From the NCBI GenBank assembly GCA_000149225.2, contig CM000691.1, forward strand, positions 1,054,001 through 1,118,000: 64,000 bases of DNA. Reading direction: 5' to 3'. Below, one piece after another: positions 50,337-60,650 of the stretch. The translations under genes were made by a program, and so were the position numbers. The notes below the pieces were generated by a model, which did no database searches, was not told where the DNA came from, and saw nothing but the letters and a program-made list of their open reading frames with translations. This stretch comes from Lachancea kluyveri NRRL Y-12651. Taxonomy: Eukaryota; Ascomycota; Saccharomycetes; Saccharomycetales; Saccharomycetaceae. The first letter of the stretch is position 1, and every line of letters starts with the position of its first letter.

Positions 50337-51474
50337 ACAACAACAACAACAACAGCATCATCAACAGCATCAACAACAACAGCATCAACAATCTCAGCAT
50401 CAACAGAATCAACAACAATCCGAATTAAATGGTACTCCTTTGAAATCACATGACATGGGCAAGGCTTTCCTGTTAATGGAGAAAGATCAAATAAATGATA
50501 GCATTTGGGGCTCTAATGGTATTCCTTCTAGCATGAGTGGTTTGACTACTACATCTCAGCCTCAGACTCCGGGTCTTGAATGGAGCTCTACAGGTAGAAA
50601 GCAAAGCTCCTCATTCTTCTCTGCTGTTGCACCAACTGCTGGTACCGTACCACCGGGTGACATTTCCGGTATACATTTGTCAGGACAGATTTCCTCTCAG
50701 TTGACCACGGGTATACCGCAACATTCGCCGTTGTCATACGGGTTGAGCGGGCATGCTCAATCTTCTACAGCTTCTGATCTGAACATATCTCAAAAGCAAC
50801 AACAACAGCAACAACAGCAGCAGCAGCAACAGCAGCAACAGCAGCAACAGCAGCAACAGCAGCAACAGCAGCAACAGCAGCAACAGCAGCAGCAACAACA
50901 ACCGCAGACACCTTCGCAACCTCAAAATACGACACCACAAAAGCAAGGTGTTAGGACGAACTCAAAAAGTTCTCAGCCCAATAGCGTGTCTTCTCAGAAA
51001 AACTCATCATCCACTTCGCTATCTTCTTCTAGTGGCATATCTCAAGTTGACTTATCTTTATTAGCAAGAGTGCCACCACCAGCAAATCCAGCAGATCAAA
51101 ACCCACCTTGTAATACTTTGTACGTGGGAAATCTACCTCCAGACGCTACAGAACATGAATTGCGCCAGTTGTTTTCTGGCCAGAGGGGTTTCAGACGTTT
51201 ATCGTTTAGAAACAAAAACAATAATGGTAACGGCCATGGTCCGATGTGCTTTGTAGAATTCGAAGATGTTGCTTATGCTACGAGGGCATTAGCCGAGCTG
51301 TATGGCAGACAACTACCTCGTGCTAATAGTAGTCATAGCAACAAAGGCGGCATCAGATTGAGCTTCTCTAAGAATCCGTTAGGTGTCAGAGGTCCTAACA
51401 GTAGACGGGGTGGAAACGGCAATAACACGGGTGGTAATAACTATAGCTATGCTACTGCATTTGGTAAGTCCTGA
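49459..51474 (+). CDS. WHI3: Whi3/Whi4-type RNA-binding protein with two poly-Gln tracts
   Basis: From the ATG at 49459 the protein has 671 residues. An N-terminal RRM-like part (about 70-170) holds [24 protein letters not shown]. Two pure Gln runs of 38 and 35 codons follow, encoded at 50242-50355 and 50797-50901 by mixed CAA and CAG. The C-terminal RRM (about 555-635) has RNP2 [10 protein letters not shown] and RNP1-like GPMCFVEF and is almost the same as in S. cerevisiae Whi3, as are [17 protein letters not shown] and [18 protein letters not shown]. Whi3 binds CLN3 mRNA, sets G1 timing and forms a pheromone-memory assembly through its Gln-rich part. The gene stands for both WHI3 (YNL197C) and WHI4 (YDL224C). 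Confidence 0.95.
50242..50355 (+). repeat. CAA/CAG repeat, 38 Gln codons
   Basis: An uninterrupted Gln tract inside WHI3, followed by a His/Gln mixed stretch. CAA and CAG alternate irregularly, which stabilises the array compared with a pure CAG run. Confidence 0.95.
50797..50901 (+). repeat. CAA/CAG repeat, 35 Gln codons
   Basis: The second uninterrupted Gln tract inside WHI3, about 150 codons after the first. Much of it is a repeating CAGCAACAG unit, pointing to unit-wise expansion. Confidence 0.95.
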
Positions 51475-52011
51475 AAACTATCCAGAGTTTACCGGTCTCT
51501 TTTTTTTCTCATTTCTGTTTGACATGATTCTATTTTTCTTTTCTTCTATTTCAGCTTGCTAAGAAATCATTTTTATTTTCTTGCGCCTCATTACAGGAAA
51601 ATTTGTCTTAAGGGTTGTGCCTTTCCAACTTTACTTTCTTTGTTTCTATTGCAGTCCTTTCCCTTCCAAAGGTCTGACTGCATTGCGGTTTGAGTATGAT
51701 TATTTCCATCACCTGTAACTATATCTGCCATTGTTTCATCATTTTGTCATTCAACTATACTATGCTATATCAAGCCATCGCTGCTCTTTTCCTTTTGTAT
51801 TTTCCTCTTTTTTACTTGTCATTTTATCTACCTCCTTATATATATAACATGTACAATTGTAATATCTAATAATTTTTCCTTTTTTAGCACAGAATCACAC
51901 AGTTGCTGTTGTGAAGTTTCACCAACTAATAGACTGTTTAGAAAAAATATTACACAAAAAAATTCAGTTCAAGTCTGACATCTGAAAGAACAAGAGGCAT
52001 TATCGATCTAA
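51475..52011. other. Convergent 3' region WHI3-SHS1
   Basis: About 540 bp, very T-rich on the plus strand, holding both terminators. No gene or structured RNA is visible. It is longer than most convergent gaps in this window (6-280 bp). Confidence 0.6.
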
Positions 52012-53718
52012 CTAACCTCTGCCACTAGCAATAGAAGCCAGGTCGGTAAAAGTATCTTCTTTTTTAATCTGTGAGTGTGTAGCCGAGGATCTGATAGTGT
52101 TGTCGGATTGCAACGACGTTGCTGACTCGTTGTGTTGCTGGCGCAGCAACCTTTCTCTTAGTTTCAACTCGGCAGCTTTTTTCTCCAACTCAGCGATACG
52201 TTTTTGCAACTCTTTTGCAGACTGTGCTTCCAATTCTTCTAGCTTTTGTTGTCTTGCTATGATACGTTCGTGCTTTAGCACGTAAGGTACAGTCTCGGAG
52301 ATGTTTCTCAGTTTCATCCTATCTGGAGAGCCTGAAGATAAGCGAGGAGAGTTTTTAATGGATTTGATAATTTCTTCGTTTTCACGTTTTATACTCTGAG
52401 ATATTTGTCTTATTGGAGAAGATTCCTTATCCTCAGAATCAGCGCTAACGGCTTCGCTGCCATCCATTTTTGGAGTTGACGGAGTTTCGGATTGCGGAGG
52501 CAAGGCTAGGGATTGGGTGGACTTAAATTGGCCGGTGGTTAGTAGGGAAGCGAAATTGCTTAAGCTTGGTGCGGCAGACTGTCTCTTATCGGCAGTGGTA
52601 TCTGGAATGCCCATGGCAGCTATGACGTTAGAGGTAGTACTCTTGTGGTTGTCAACATCCCATTCCGCGACCGAAGACAGCTTTTCAGCACGGTAGTTTT
52701 CGTATAGGAAGTTTTGAATGGTATCTTTGAACTCCTGCAGATGAGAGCCAAATAACACATTCTTTAAGATTCGAAGATCAGAAACATTTTCGTCGTCAAT
52801 GTTCAGATCACCCCATGGATAGGACCTGACATATTTTCCTTGCTGATTCCTGATGTCAGAGCAAACAACAGCAAATGGCTGCAGCATCGCTAGGCCCTGG
52901 TTTTCTTCGATGGTTTCCAAATCGTCTTCATCTTCGTCTACTTCAAATTTATAAACTGGAACGTTAAATCTCTCCACATCATCCATGATTTTTTGCTTAA
53001 ATCTATGCAACTCGCTCTTGGTGAAAGAATCAGCCTTTGAAATAATAGGTAAAACGTTTGTATAGCGAGATAGTTTTTTCATCATTTCGACATCTATCTC
53101 GCGTAGGCCATGCCCCGTAGGCTCTATAAAGTATAGAGCAACATGAACCCTCGTATCTTCAAATCTCGGGTTTCTTTTAATCCTCGTCTCTTCAGCAAGT
53201 ACGAGGTCGAATTGCTGTTCCAAATATGCAGTGATTTCTTCAAAACATAAAGAATTGTCCAAATTTTCACCGACACCATAGGTATTAATTAGATTGAACA
53301 AGATTTTGTCTGGAGGTGGAACATGAGAAGAAGAAGAAGAAGAGGACAGGCTGGAGGCTGAGGAAGACATATGCTCTTCGGCTGTAGATATCTCTACCGA
53401 AGTAGAAGTAATTGTAATACCGGGTTCCAAATGTGCCCGGGATGGATCGAACTCGACCATGGAAGATGGCATGCCACTTTTGGAGTTAAAGGACATCACT
53501 TTTGTGGGTTTACTGATTGTAAGTCGAGGATTATTTGTTCCTTGAGGGACATCCAAATTATATCTGTGAGGGAAAATTGATGATTCCAAAAGATTGTTGG
53601 CAAAGGTTGTCTTACCAGTACCATCATTGCCAACTAACAGCACAGTGTAGGTAATACCACGCTTGTGTTCCTTCTTTCGACGAAATAGGGCATTGGGAGC
53701 CGGGGTTGAGGATTGCAT
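52012..53718 (-). CDS. SHS1: Septin Shs1
   Basis: From the ATG at 53718 the protein has 568 residues (S. cerevisiae Shs1 551). A GTG seven codons upstream is in frame but not used. The septin GTPase domain has the P-loop GNDGTGKTT (about 30-38), preceded by a basic KKEHKRG stretch, and the G4-like block PIISKADSF. The septin unique element region follows to ~360. The tail (about 375-568) has Ser/Pro-rich sites and a coiled coil at ~495-540 (RQQKLEELEAQSAKELQKR). Shs1 caps septin rods at the bud neck and favours rings. It is the counterpart of YDL225W, in the expected place after WHI3/4. Confidence 0.94.
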   Translation of the reverse strand: MQSSTPAPNALFRRKKEHKRGITYTVLLVGNDGTGKTTFANNLLESSIFPHRYNLDVPQGTNNPRLTISKPTKVMSFNSKSGMPSSMVEFDPSRAHLEPGITITSTSVEISTAEEHMSSSASSLSSSSSSSHVPPPDKILFNLINTYGVGENLDNSLCFEEITAYLEQQFDLVLAEETRIKRNPRFEDTRVHVALYFIEPTGHGLREIDVEMMKKLSRYTNVLPIISKADSFTKSELHRFKQKIMDDVERFNVPVYKFEVDEDEDDLETIEENQGLAMLQPFAVVCSDIRNQQGKYVRSYPWGDLNIDDENVSDLRILKNVLFGSHLQEFKDTIQNFLYENYRAEKLSSVAEWDVDNHKSTTSNVIAAMGIPDTTADKRQSAAPSLSNFASLLTTGQFKSTQSLALPPQSETPSTPKMDGSEAVSADSEDKESSPIRQISQSIKRENEEIIKSIKNSPRLSSGSPDRMKLRNISETVPYVLKHERIIARQQKLEELEAQSAKELQKRIAELEKKAAELKLRERLLRQQHNESATSLQSDNTIRSSATHSQIKKEDTFTDLASIASGRG

Positions 53719-54485
53719 CGTAATGTTTCGAATCACCACACTTCAACGTGTGTTTGGATTGAAGAGAATGAAATTCTCAACTGTAACATTTTTTGGCGTC
53801 GTTGTCGTTGTTTTCTTTTTTTCGTTTACAAAGACAAAGTCATGTGATTACTGCAGCATGGGAAACAAGATAAGAGTAATTTAGAGACGCCCTTTCCAAA
53901 CCTCCCGTTGACAGATGTATTCGATGGCAGATTTCGCAATGTCAATATCACTGCTGGGGTGCTTTACGTTTCAGTTACAGTTCCAAAACAACAAACTGTC
54001 ACTTTTTCATCAAAAATCCCCAAACCCGATAAAATTGAGAATAATGAGACTTTTTGCATTGTGTGAGTTTTTTCAGTCTAAGTATGAATCTCATCGCAAT
54101 TTGTAACAGATGAAGATTTATTAGGGGCTAAGATATTTAGAGAGACCAAACTCGTCTCTATAGCATTTTTCTTTGCTCCGCAATAGTTCAGTTTTGAGCC
54201 TAGGCACTTACGTTTCTGTCCAACGTTTACTGGCAAGAGTCATTTACGATGCTTTGCGTGTACGTACTCGCAGAACTAGTTTTAATGGGAAATTAGAGAT
54301 AACAAGTTGGCTTTTGATATGCTTTCTGTATGCGGCTCTGCGGCTTTTCTTAATTTTCAGGTCAATCATATTTTTCTGACAACCGAACCCTGGCTCTTTA
54401 TCCCGTTGCGTGATGTCTTGGCCACGGATCCGCAATGTCAAAGTCGAAGCAAGAGCATAAAAAAGAAAACCGCCTACTTACATGA
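53719..54485. other. Divergent promoter region SHS1-GCR2
   Basis: About 770 bp. A TCATGTGATTAC sequence (Cbf1-like CATGTGA core) lies near 53841. No gene is visible; short frames on both strands overlap and are not conserved in composition. Confidence 0.5.
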
Positions 54486-55574
54486 ATGAGCTACCCTCCT
54501 CGAGCATCAATAAGTTCCGTGTCTTCAGCATCCGGTATAATGCACCATCAGGTCAAACTAGATGTATTCATTATTAAAGGCTATAAACTACTCACCCAGG
54601 ACTCGCTGATTAACGGTAACGACGTCAGTATTGTCAACACAGCAGCCAACTCTCCAACAGTTTCGGGCACTATGAACAGCAAGGACCTCACTGACTTTCA
54701 CAAACTATCACAGCTGTACAATGCGACGATTTCTACCGCCTCACTAGATGATTCTTCAACATCGCCGAAATCCGCGATAGAGTTGTACCAAAGGTTTCAG
54801 CAGATTTTGAAGGAACTGGAACTAAGCTACGAGGGATGTCCTTATGGTAAGTACTTCCACCGGTTAGACGATTGCATGTGGCAGATTAAAGACGATTCTG
54901 AACTGATAAATGATCAGTTATGGCAGCTGGTTACTGTTAGCATAAGCAATGTCTACGATCCAAAAACTAAAACGTTTCTAAACAATGGGAAGAAGCGCAT
55001 CAATAGTGCTACCACATCGGCTAAGCATTCACCAGTCGCGACGAATTCGACGACGATGTCATCTACAGGGCCAGCAACCAGCGATAACGATACGTCGCTA
55101 CCTCAACAACTGCAGAAGAAACTGCAAAAATTGCAAGAAAATATGACCAACGGGTACTATACAACACCGACTAGTCCTGTGGCAACCACAAGTAACTGCT
55201 CTACCAATTCGATCGTCAATTCTTGGCGAAAGCGCAAATTTAAAGGGTTGGACACTCCTGACGAGGAGGCCGTGGAAGAGTTGCTGCAACTTGCCAAAAA
55301 GAAAAGACAAGAAGCCTGTGCGGGAGCCGATCTACCGCCTATCGATGAGACGAGTACTTCAAAGCTTCCGAGAAATGAACAGATGACAATAGGAGAGCAT
55401 AATTTATACGACAGGTTATTGAAGGAGAAGGATGGACGTATTCAACAGCTTGAGAAGGATCTAGCGCTACAAAGGCAGGAGACACAGTGGTTGAGAAAGA
55501 TGCTTGTGGAAGATATGGGATGTGTAAGGAGCATGCTCCAAAAGTTAAATCAGCCAGGAAGGCCCATAGGCTAG
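54486..55574 (+). CDS. GCR2: Gcr2-type glycolytic co-activator
   Basis: Protein of 362 residues, clearly shorter than S. cerevisiae Gcr2 (534). Conserved parts are VKLDVFIIKGYKLLTQDSLI near the N-terminus, a ~60-residue helical block around 100-155 (LYQRFQQILKELELSYEGCP, YFHRLDDCMWQIKDD) and a C-terminal leucine-zipper coiled coil (about 312-355, from LYDRLLKEKDGRIQQLEKDL). Gcr2 bridges Gcr1 and Rap1 at glycolytic promoters. The middle is Ser/Thr-rich. Synteny with YNL199C and its neighbour NNR1 (YNL200C) supports the name. Another ATG at 54482 is out of frame. Confidence 0.85.
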   Translation: MSYPPRASISSVSSASGIMHHQVKLDVFIIKGYKLLTQDSLINGNDVSIVNTAANSPTVSGTMNSKDLTDFHKLSQLYNATISTASLDDSSTSPKSAIELYQRFQQILKELELSYEGCPYGKYFHRLDDCMWQIKDDSELINDQLWQLVTVSISNVYDPKTKTFLNNGKKRINSATTSAKHSPVATNSTTMSSTGPATSDNDTSLPQQLQKKLQKLQENMTNGYYTTPTSPVATTSNCSTNSIVNSWRKRKFKGLDTPDEEAVEELLQLAKKKRQEACAGADLPPIDETSTSKLPRNEQMTIGEHNLYDRLLKEKDGRIQQLEKDLALQRQETQWLRKMLVEDMGCVRSMLQKLNQPGRPIG

Positions 55575-55753
55575 GTATAATTTACATAGGTATTATAATG
55601 TAACCTGCCGTCCCGTTGTAGATGATGATTTTGATGAAGAAGGGGAGCCTTGCTACATATAAGAAGGGACATCCAAAGCTATGTTTCAGCTAGGGGAGAA
55701 GGATACGTGCAACTCTTTTTGAAGCTCTTCTAACACACTGAAAAGCACTTACA

Positions 55754-56476
55754 ATGAGTTTCAAGACTATTTCTTCAAAGCTTGCAGCTCAACTCGACAA
55801 GGAATTAATGGGATTAGATGTTGGATTCACCTTGGAACAGCTGATGGAATTGGCCGGATTCAGCGTTGCCCAGGTCGTTTGCAAAGAATTTCCTAGAACC
55901 CCCTCCCAGAAGAACCAGGTTTTAGTGATAGCTGGACCCGGTAACAACGGTGGCGATGGGTTGGTATGCGCAAGACACCTAAAATTGTTTGGATACAATC
56001 CTGTTGTTTACTATCCTAAGCCGACAACAAAGACTGCCTTCTACGGACAACTTGTAAATCAATTGAAGTTTTTCAAGGTGCCTGTGCTTGGTATAGATGA
56101 TGATTGGTCTAGATATTTGACTAAAGCAGACACCCTTTGCATTGTGGATGCCATCTTTGGCTTCTCGTTTAAACCTCCAATGAGGAGTCCATTTGACTCC
56201 ATTTTGCAGAAAATTAAGGAGTCACAAGAAGAAGTGCCTATTGTTGCAGTGGATATTCCTAGCGGCTGGGACGTTGATGCTGGACCAACTGACAGTACCA
56301 GTATCACCCCTAAAGTCTTGGTGAGCCTTACTGTACCCAAGCCATGTGCTAAATTTATCGACAAAGCAAAGACTGCACATTATGTAGGTGGTAGGTTTAT
56401 TCCTCAGGATTTTGCATTAAAGTATGGATTTGAACCCTTCCAGTATGCCTCAACAGATCAAACACTTAAACTCTGA
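55754..56476 (+). CDS. NNR1: NAD(P)HX epimerase
   Basis: Protein of 240 residues (S. cerevisiae 246) of the YjeF N-terminal family. The nucleotide-binding loop GPGNNGGDGLVCARHL is at about 61-76. Later marks are VDAIFGFSFKPPMRSPFD with the catalytic Asp and AVDIPSGWDVDAGP. It epimerises damaged hydrated NAD(P)H so that the dehydratase can repair it. No clear presequence is seen. It is the counterpart of YNL200C. Confidence 0.96.
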   Translation: MSFKTISSKLAAQLDKELMGLDVGFTLEQLMELAGFSVAQVVCKEFPRTPSQKNQVLVIAGPGNNGGDGLVCARHLKLFGYNPVVYYPKPTTKTAFYGQLVNQLKFFKVPVLGIDDDWSRYLTKADTLCIVDAIFGFSFKPPMRSPFDSILQKIKESQEEVPIVAVDIPSGWDVDAGPTDSTSITPKVLVSLTVPKPCAKFIDKAKTAHYVGGRFIPQDFALKYGFEPFQYASTDQTLKL

Positions 56477-56894
56477 GTCCTTTTAGGGAGAAATACATAA
56501 AACCGTGTATGTCAAGATATGAATAGGCATTAGTAAAGTATACAGATTGCCCTACTAAAAGGTATTGCTAAATATCTTCCAAACTGCCGAGCCATGCCAA
56601 ACTCTCATTGAACCTGTTATCTTGAACTGTCGACAATTGCGCTAAAAATCGTTTCTTTTTTCTTTTTGTATTTTTTATTTTTTATTTTTTTATTTTTTAT
56701 TTTTTTTTTTTTTTTGAAAAAGACGAGAAAACTTCTTCATTTCACCGAAGTCTAAAACCTAACCCAGCTGCCCCAAAGTTTATACTCTGGATAGTTAATA
56801 CAAAGGTCTGCTGTGTCAGAATAAGTGATCATTTTTTAAAAAAATTAAAAAAGGCACAAGCTCTTAATTTACTTCACGGGATACGTACTCTGAT
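56477..56894. other. Intergenic, NNR1 to PSY2
   Basis: About 420 bp with a run of TTTTTATTTTTTATTTTT-type repeats and a T-run to ~56715, then the PSY2 promoter. No gene is visible. Confidence 0.6.
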
Positions 56895-59387
56895 ATGACT
56901 ACTTCTACTAACCGGGATGAGGTTCGCGAAACGCAACCGAAGCGGGTCAAAGTTTACATACTGGAGAATAACGAATGGAAAGACACAGGCACAGGTTTTT
57001 GTACTGGTGAAGTAGAAAGGAACAATAAAGATGCAGATACAGGAACTGGATGTACAGAACAAGAAACAAGCTCCGATGGCACCAAATTAGCCGCGTACCT
57101 GCTTGTCAACGACGAAAGCGCACCGGAGAAGATTCTTTTGAAATCCAAGCTGGAGGGCAATATAGAATACCAAAGACAAGAGGAGACATTAATTGTTTGG
57201 AAAGATCTAGCTGGTCAAGATATCGCGCTAAGTTTTGAGGAGAGTACGGGATGTGACGCGTTATGTGATTTTGTTATCAAGGTTCAAAAAAAGATGGAAA
57301 ATAACATTTCTCTCGTTGCTGTGAGATCCAACGATGACGGCATGGGTTCGGTTCACGAGATAATCACGGGGCCAGTCAACTTGCCAACTAATGATCCTGT
57401 ACAAAATGAGAAAACCCTACTGGAGTCATTGAAGATTTTGAATGAGAACACGTCCTTTGATTTTTTAAGAAACGAAACCGTTGAGTTTATCCTACAATCC
57501 AATTATATCAATACATTGATCAGACATTTCCATAATGCTGAGAAAAATCACCTTTATAAGGACCTTTTGTTGTTAAGCAACATAGTGAAAACTTTGATTT
57601 TGTACAATCAGCGGGATGTACTGGAAAGATTAGTGGATGATGCAAACATAATGGATGTTGTTGGGATACTGGAGTACGACACAGAGTTTCCTACATCTAA
57701 AGCTAATCACAGAGAGTATCTGTCCTCTACAAAACCCAACTTCAAGGAAGTAATTCCTTTGGAAAATGAAGAGATGAAATCAATTGTTAAGAAGACGTTC
57801 CGACTCCAATTTTTAAAAGATGTTGTCTTGATTAGATTTTTGGACGATCACAGCTTTAATTTGATATCAGACGTGATCTTAGACTTCCAAACGTGCATCA
57901 TCGATTTCCTGCAAGAAGATACCTTTCTGGATAAACTGATGGCCCTGTATGATGCCAAAACAATTAACGAAAGTGAGGAAAGTGATGTTGAACAGTGCTT
58001 ACATAGGGAACAAAAAAGGGATGGTATCAAACTACTGCACCAGTGTGTTCTGATAACAAAAAACTTAGAGTCAAACGAGAAATCTAGATTCTACAAGGCT
58101 TTGGTTAGAAAAGGACTGTTTAATGTACTGGATTGTGCATTCAACGGTGAAGAGGATAGCAACATACGTGTTCTAGCTACAGATCTTGTAATTTCTATTA
58201 TCGAACATGATGTGTTGTTGATTTACTCTGTACAGAGTGAATCACTGAAAAGAGAAATTTTAGACGAAGAGCAGCAGCGACAACATGAAAAGAACACTTT
58301 TAACAATCCTCGGAGGTCTATCTCATCAGATATGTCTCTATTACTAATTCTATCCAAAATACTGCTTACCGATAAGAGTCCTGGTTTAAAGGAACAAGCA
58401 GCACAGGCCTTGAACACTTTGCTACACCCAGATGGGTGTATGGGTGCTGAGTCCGACTACAACGATCAAGGCAGCAACGGCAATATGGACATTTTAATGA
58501 ATTTTTACAACGGTAATGGTACTGTTGGTGGTGCAGAGAGTTTACACGATTCAGCAGGCGATGGCTCGAATTTTCAGATGGCCGAATATTTTACCAAATT
58601 TTACGAAGACGTGGCTCCTGTTCTGTTTCAGTCCTTGATTAACGATAAGACTGGCGAAAACGACGACGTTCTATCAATTTATCTGGTTAAACTAATAAGC
58701 TTTATTTCTACGGAGCATGACCGTCGTTTATCTCGGGAGTTCATCCTAGAAAACGGGATCTTGGCATCTATGTCCAAATTGATTGGGCCTTCCCATATCT
58801 TACAGTTGAGACTAACGGTGATTAGGTGCTTTAAAAATATTATGTGTTTAAATGACGATTTTTACCACAGGTACTTGATTTCTAAGAATCTTTATGAACC
58901 AGTACTGGAACTTTTGAGAGAAAATCTGCATAAGGACAATCTGGCTAATTCTTGTATATTGGATTTCTTTAAGATTGTTTCTTCACAATGTTCGCATGCT
59001 AAAGAGACAAGGCATTTGAGCAAAAAAAACTTTGTGATACTGAATAAGTACCTCGTGGAAAAATATGAAGACCTGCTTCATGAAGTTGCACATATTTCCT
59101 TTATTAAAGAGATGATTTATATGGCTAAAGAGGATTATGCAAGCCTTAAGGAACAGGACCACGATGTTACCATGAACTCCTCATTAGTTGGAGAGCATAC
59201 GGTGGATATTGAAGTCAGCGAAAATACGATCGTTACCGTGGGGAAACACAAGGAGGTTAAAAGAACATTTTCACAGGTACAAGAAACTGGTAATACTGAA
59301 GAAAGTTTAACTTTTAAACGTGCCATGGACAGATTAAGTGCGGTGTCTCCGCCAGCCTCCATTTCTGAAGAAATGACGGAGAAATGA
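56895..59387 (+). CDS. PSY2: Psy2, regulatory subunit 3 of protein phosphatase 4
   Basis: Protein of 830 residues (S. cerevisiae 858). The N-terminal PH/EVH1-like domain (about 14-140) has [18 protein letters not shown] and [16 protein letters not shown]. The SMEK/DUF625 armadillo-like helical part fills ~170-760, with [17 protein letters not shown] and [15 protein letters not shown], both strongly conserved in the family. The C-terminal tail is acidic. With Pph3 and Psy4 it removes phosphate from gamma-H2A and Rad53 after DNA damage. It is the counterpart of YNL201C. Confidence 0.95.
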   Translation: MTTSTNRDEVRETQPKRVKVYILENNEWKDTGTGFCTGEVERNNKDADTGTGCTEQETSSDGTKLAAYLLVNDESAPEKILLKSKLEGNIEYQRQEETLIVWKDLAGQDIALSFEESTGCDALCDFVIKVQKKMENNISLVAVRSNDDGMGSVHEIITGPVNLPTNDPVQNEKTLLESLKILNENTSFDFLRNETVEFILQSNYINTLIRHFHNAEKNHLYKDLLLLSNIVKTLILYNQRDVLERLVDDANIMDVVGILEYDTEFPTSKANHREYLSSTKPNFKEVIPLENEEMKSIVKKTFRLQFLKDVVLIRFLDDHSFNLISDVILDFQTCIIDFLQEDTFLDKLMALYDAKTINESEESDVEQCLHREQKRDGIKLLHQCVLITKNLESNEKSRFYKALVRKGLFNVLDCAFNGEEDSNIRVLATDLVISIIEHDVLLIYSVQSESLKREILDEEQQRQHEKNTFNNPRRSISSDMSLLLILSKILLTDKSPGLKEQAAQALNTLLHPDGCMGAESDYNDQGSNGNMDILMNFYNGNGTVGGAESLHDSAGDGSNFQMAEYFTKFYEDVAPVLFQSLINDKTGENDDVLSIYLVKLISFISTEHDRRLSREFILENGILASMSKLIGPSHILQLRLTVIRCFKNIMCLNDDFYHRYLISKNLYEPVLELLRENLHKDNLANSCILDFFKIVSSQCSHAKETRHLSKKNFVILNKYLVEKYEDLLHEVAHISFIKEMIYMAKEDYASLKEQDHDVTMNSSLVGEHTVDIEVSENTIVTVGKHKEVKRTFSQVQETGNTEESLTFKRAMDRLSAVSPPASISEEMTEK

Positions 59388-59424
59388 CTTTAGGATATAA
59401 ATCATAGAGGAAGTACTGCGACTC

Positions 59425-59428
<4 letters not shown>

Positions 59429-59461
<33 letters not shown>
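59429..59461. repeat. (TA)n microsatellite
   Basis: About 16 TA units lie in the 78-bp gap between the convergent genes PSY2 and SPS19, so this sequence is in both 3' ends and may act as an efficiency element (TATATA) for both terminators. Confidence 0.95.
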
Positions 59462-59464
<3 letters not shown>

Positions 59465-59465
59465 A

Positions 59466-60335
59466 TCATAACTTTGCATTCATCTTTGATCTCAAAGTGT
59501 CCGGGTAGAGATCGTGTCCAAAGGGCGTACCCAAATGCCACATGCCACCATCAACAATGTGCACTGTACCGGTCACAAAGCTCGCAGCTGGGGAGAACAA
59601 AAATACAGTAGTTTCTGCAATATCTCTTGTTGTGCCCAGCCTCTGCAATGGGATTCTCTTGAATACTTCATCTTTTTTATTACCTGTTAACAGTCTTGAA
59701 ATTCCTTCTGTGTTTGCAATAGCACCAGGCGCAATGCAGTTCGATCTTATGCCAAGTAGACCCAACTCCACTGCCAGCGCGTTGGAAAGTGCATCAATAC
59801 CCGCTTTAGCAGCACCCACGTGGCTTTGGAACGGGACTCCGTAGTAGTGAAATGTTGCAGAAACAAAAATAATGGCACCTTTGTTTTTTTTCAATTGAGG
59901 AAAGCAAGCCTTTACGGTGTTGAAACTTCCCAGTAGGTCAATTGACACCACGGATTTGAAAGCATTCGAAGACAGATTTGTAAAGTCTGAAATAAAGTTA
60001 CCTGCGGCTCCTGCGATTACAAAGTCAATACGGCCAAACTCGTTGACAGTTTGAGAAACAGCATCCTCCAGTTGTTTGATGTCTCTTACGTCCACGCCAT
60101 AAACCGGTAGAACCGAAGTACCGTGCCCCAATTGAGAGATTTCACCAGCTACCTTTATCGTTTTTTCTTTGTCTCTACCGACTATAGCAGCTTTACAGCC
60201 TAAGAGGACCATAGCCTCAGTTTGGACTCTACAAATTGTACCAGCACCACCAGTGACGAAGAGCACTTTACCTTCAAACAGGCCAGGTTTCCAAGAACTC
60301 TCGTGAAGAAATGATTTATTTAAAGTGTTGGGCAT
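59466..60335 (-). CDS. SPS19: Peroxisomal 2,4-dienoyl-CoA reductase Sps19
   Basis: From the ATG at 60335 the protein has 289 residues (S. cerevisiae 292). The frame is open upstream to an ATG at 60518, but the extra 61 residues have no match to the known N-terminus, whereas MPNTLNKSFLHESSWKPGLF does. SDR marks are TGGAGTICR (cofactor loop), VIAGAAGNF, and the family-specific FHYYGVPFQSHVGAAKAG with the Lys of the active site. The C-terminus ends AKL, a peroxisomal PTS1 signal. It serves beta-oxidation of unsaturated fatty acids, needed in sporulation. It is divergent from GCS1, as SPS18-SPS19 in S. cerevisiae. Confidence 0.95.
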   Translation of the reverse strand: MPNTLNKSFLHESSWKPGLFEGKVLFVTGGAGTICRVQTEAMVLLGCKAAIVGRDKEKTIKVAGEISQLGHGTSVLPVYGVDVRDIKQLEDAVSQTVNEFGRIDFVIAGAAGNFISDFTNLSSNAFKSVVSIDLLGSFNTVKACFPQLKKNKGAIIFVSATFHYYGVPFQSHVGAAKAGIDALSNALAVELGLLGIRSNCIAPGAIANTEGISRLLTGNKKDEVFKRIPLQRLGTTRDIAETTVFLFSPAASFVTGTVHIVDGGMWHLGTPFGHDLYPDTLRSKMNAKL

Positions 60336-60650
60336 AGCTGACTGGATACTCTTTAAGGAAAGCTTTCTTCTTGGGAAAGATACAATCTTTGAATGATATG
60401 TGCCATACCCCTGGTTCTTTATACTTTTATATGGTCTCCTCTTCAAACCGTCATCCATTTCAGCCTCACAATCATGTGACTTACCCGACCCCATCCTCGT
60501 TTTCCATTCTATCATCATATATAACGAGTTTGTTTTGATGCAAATTTTTAAGATATTTACAGGACGGAGATTGTTGGAATTTATGTTGATTGCGCCGGTT
60601 CTTGGTGAGATAGGAAAGTTTCAATCCAGCGTAAACCGTACTGAAAAGTC

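Noticed and set aside
60336-60518. A 61-residue N-terminal extension of SPS19
   Set aside because: It has no similarity to the known N-terminus, and the internal Met at 60335 aligns with the S. cerevisiae start. The extension overlaps the promoter.
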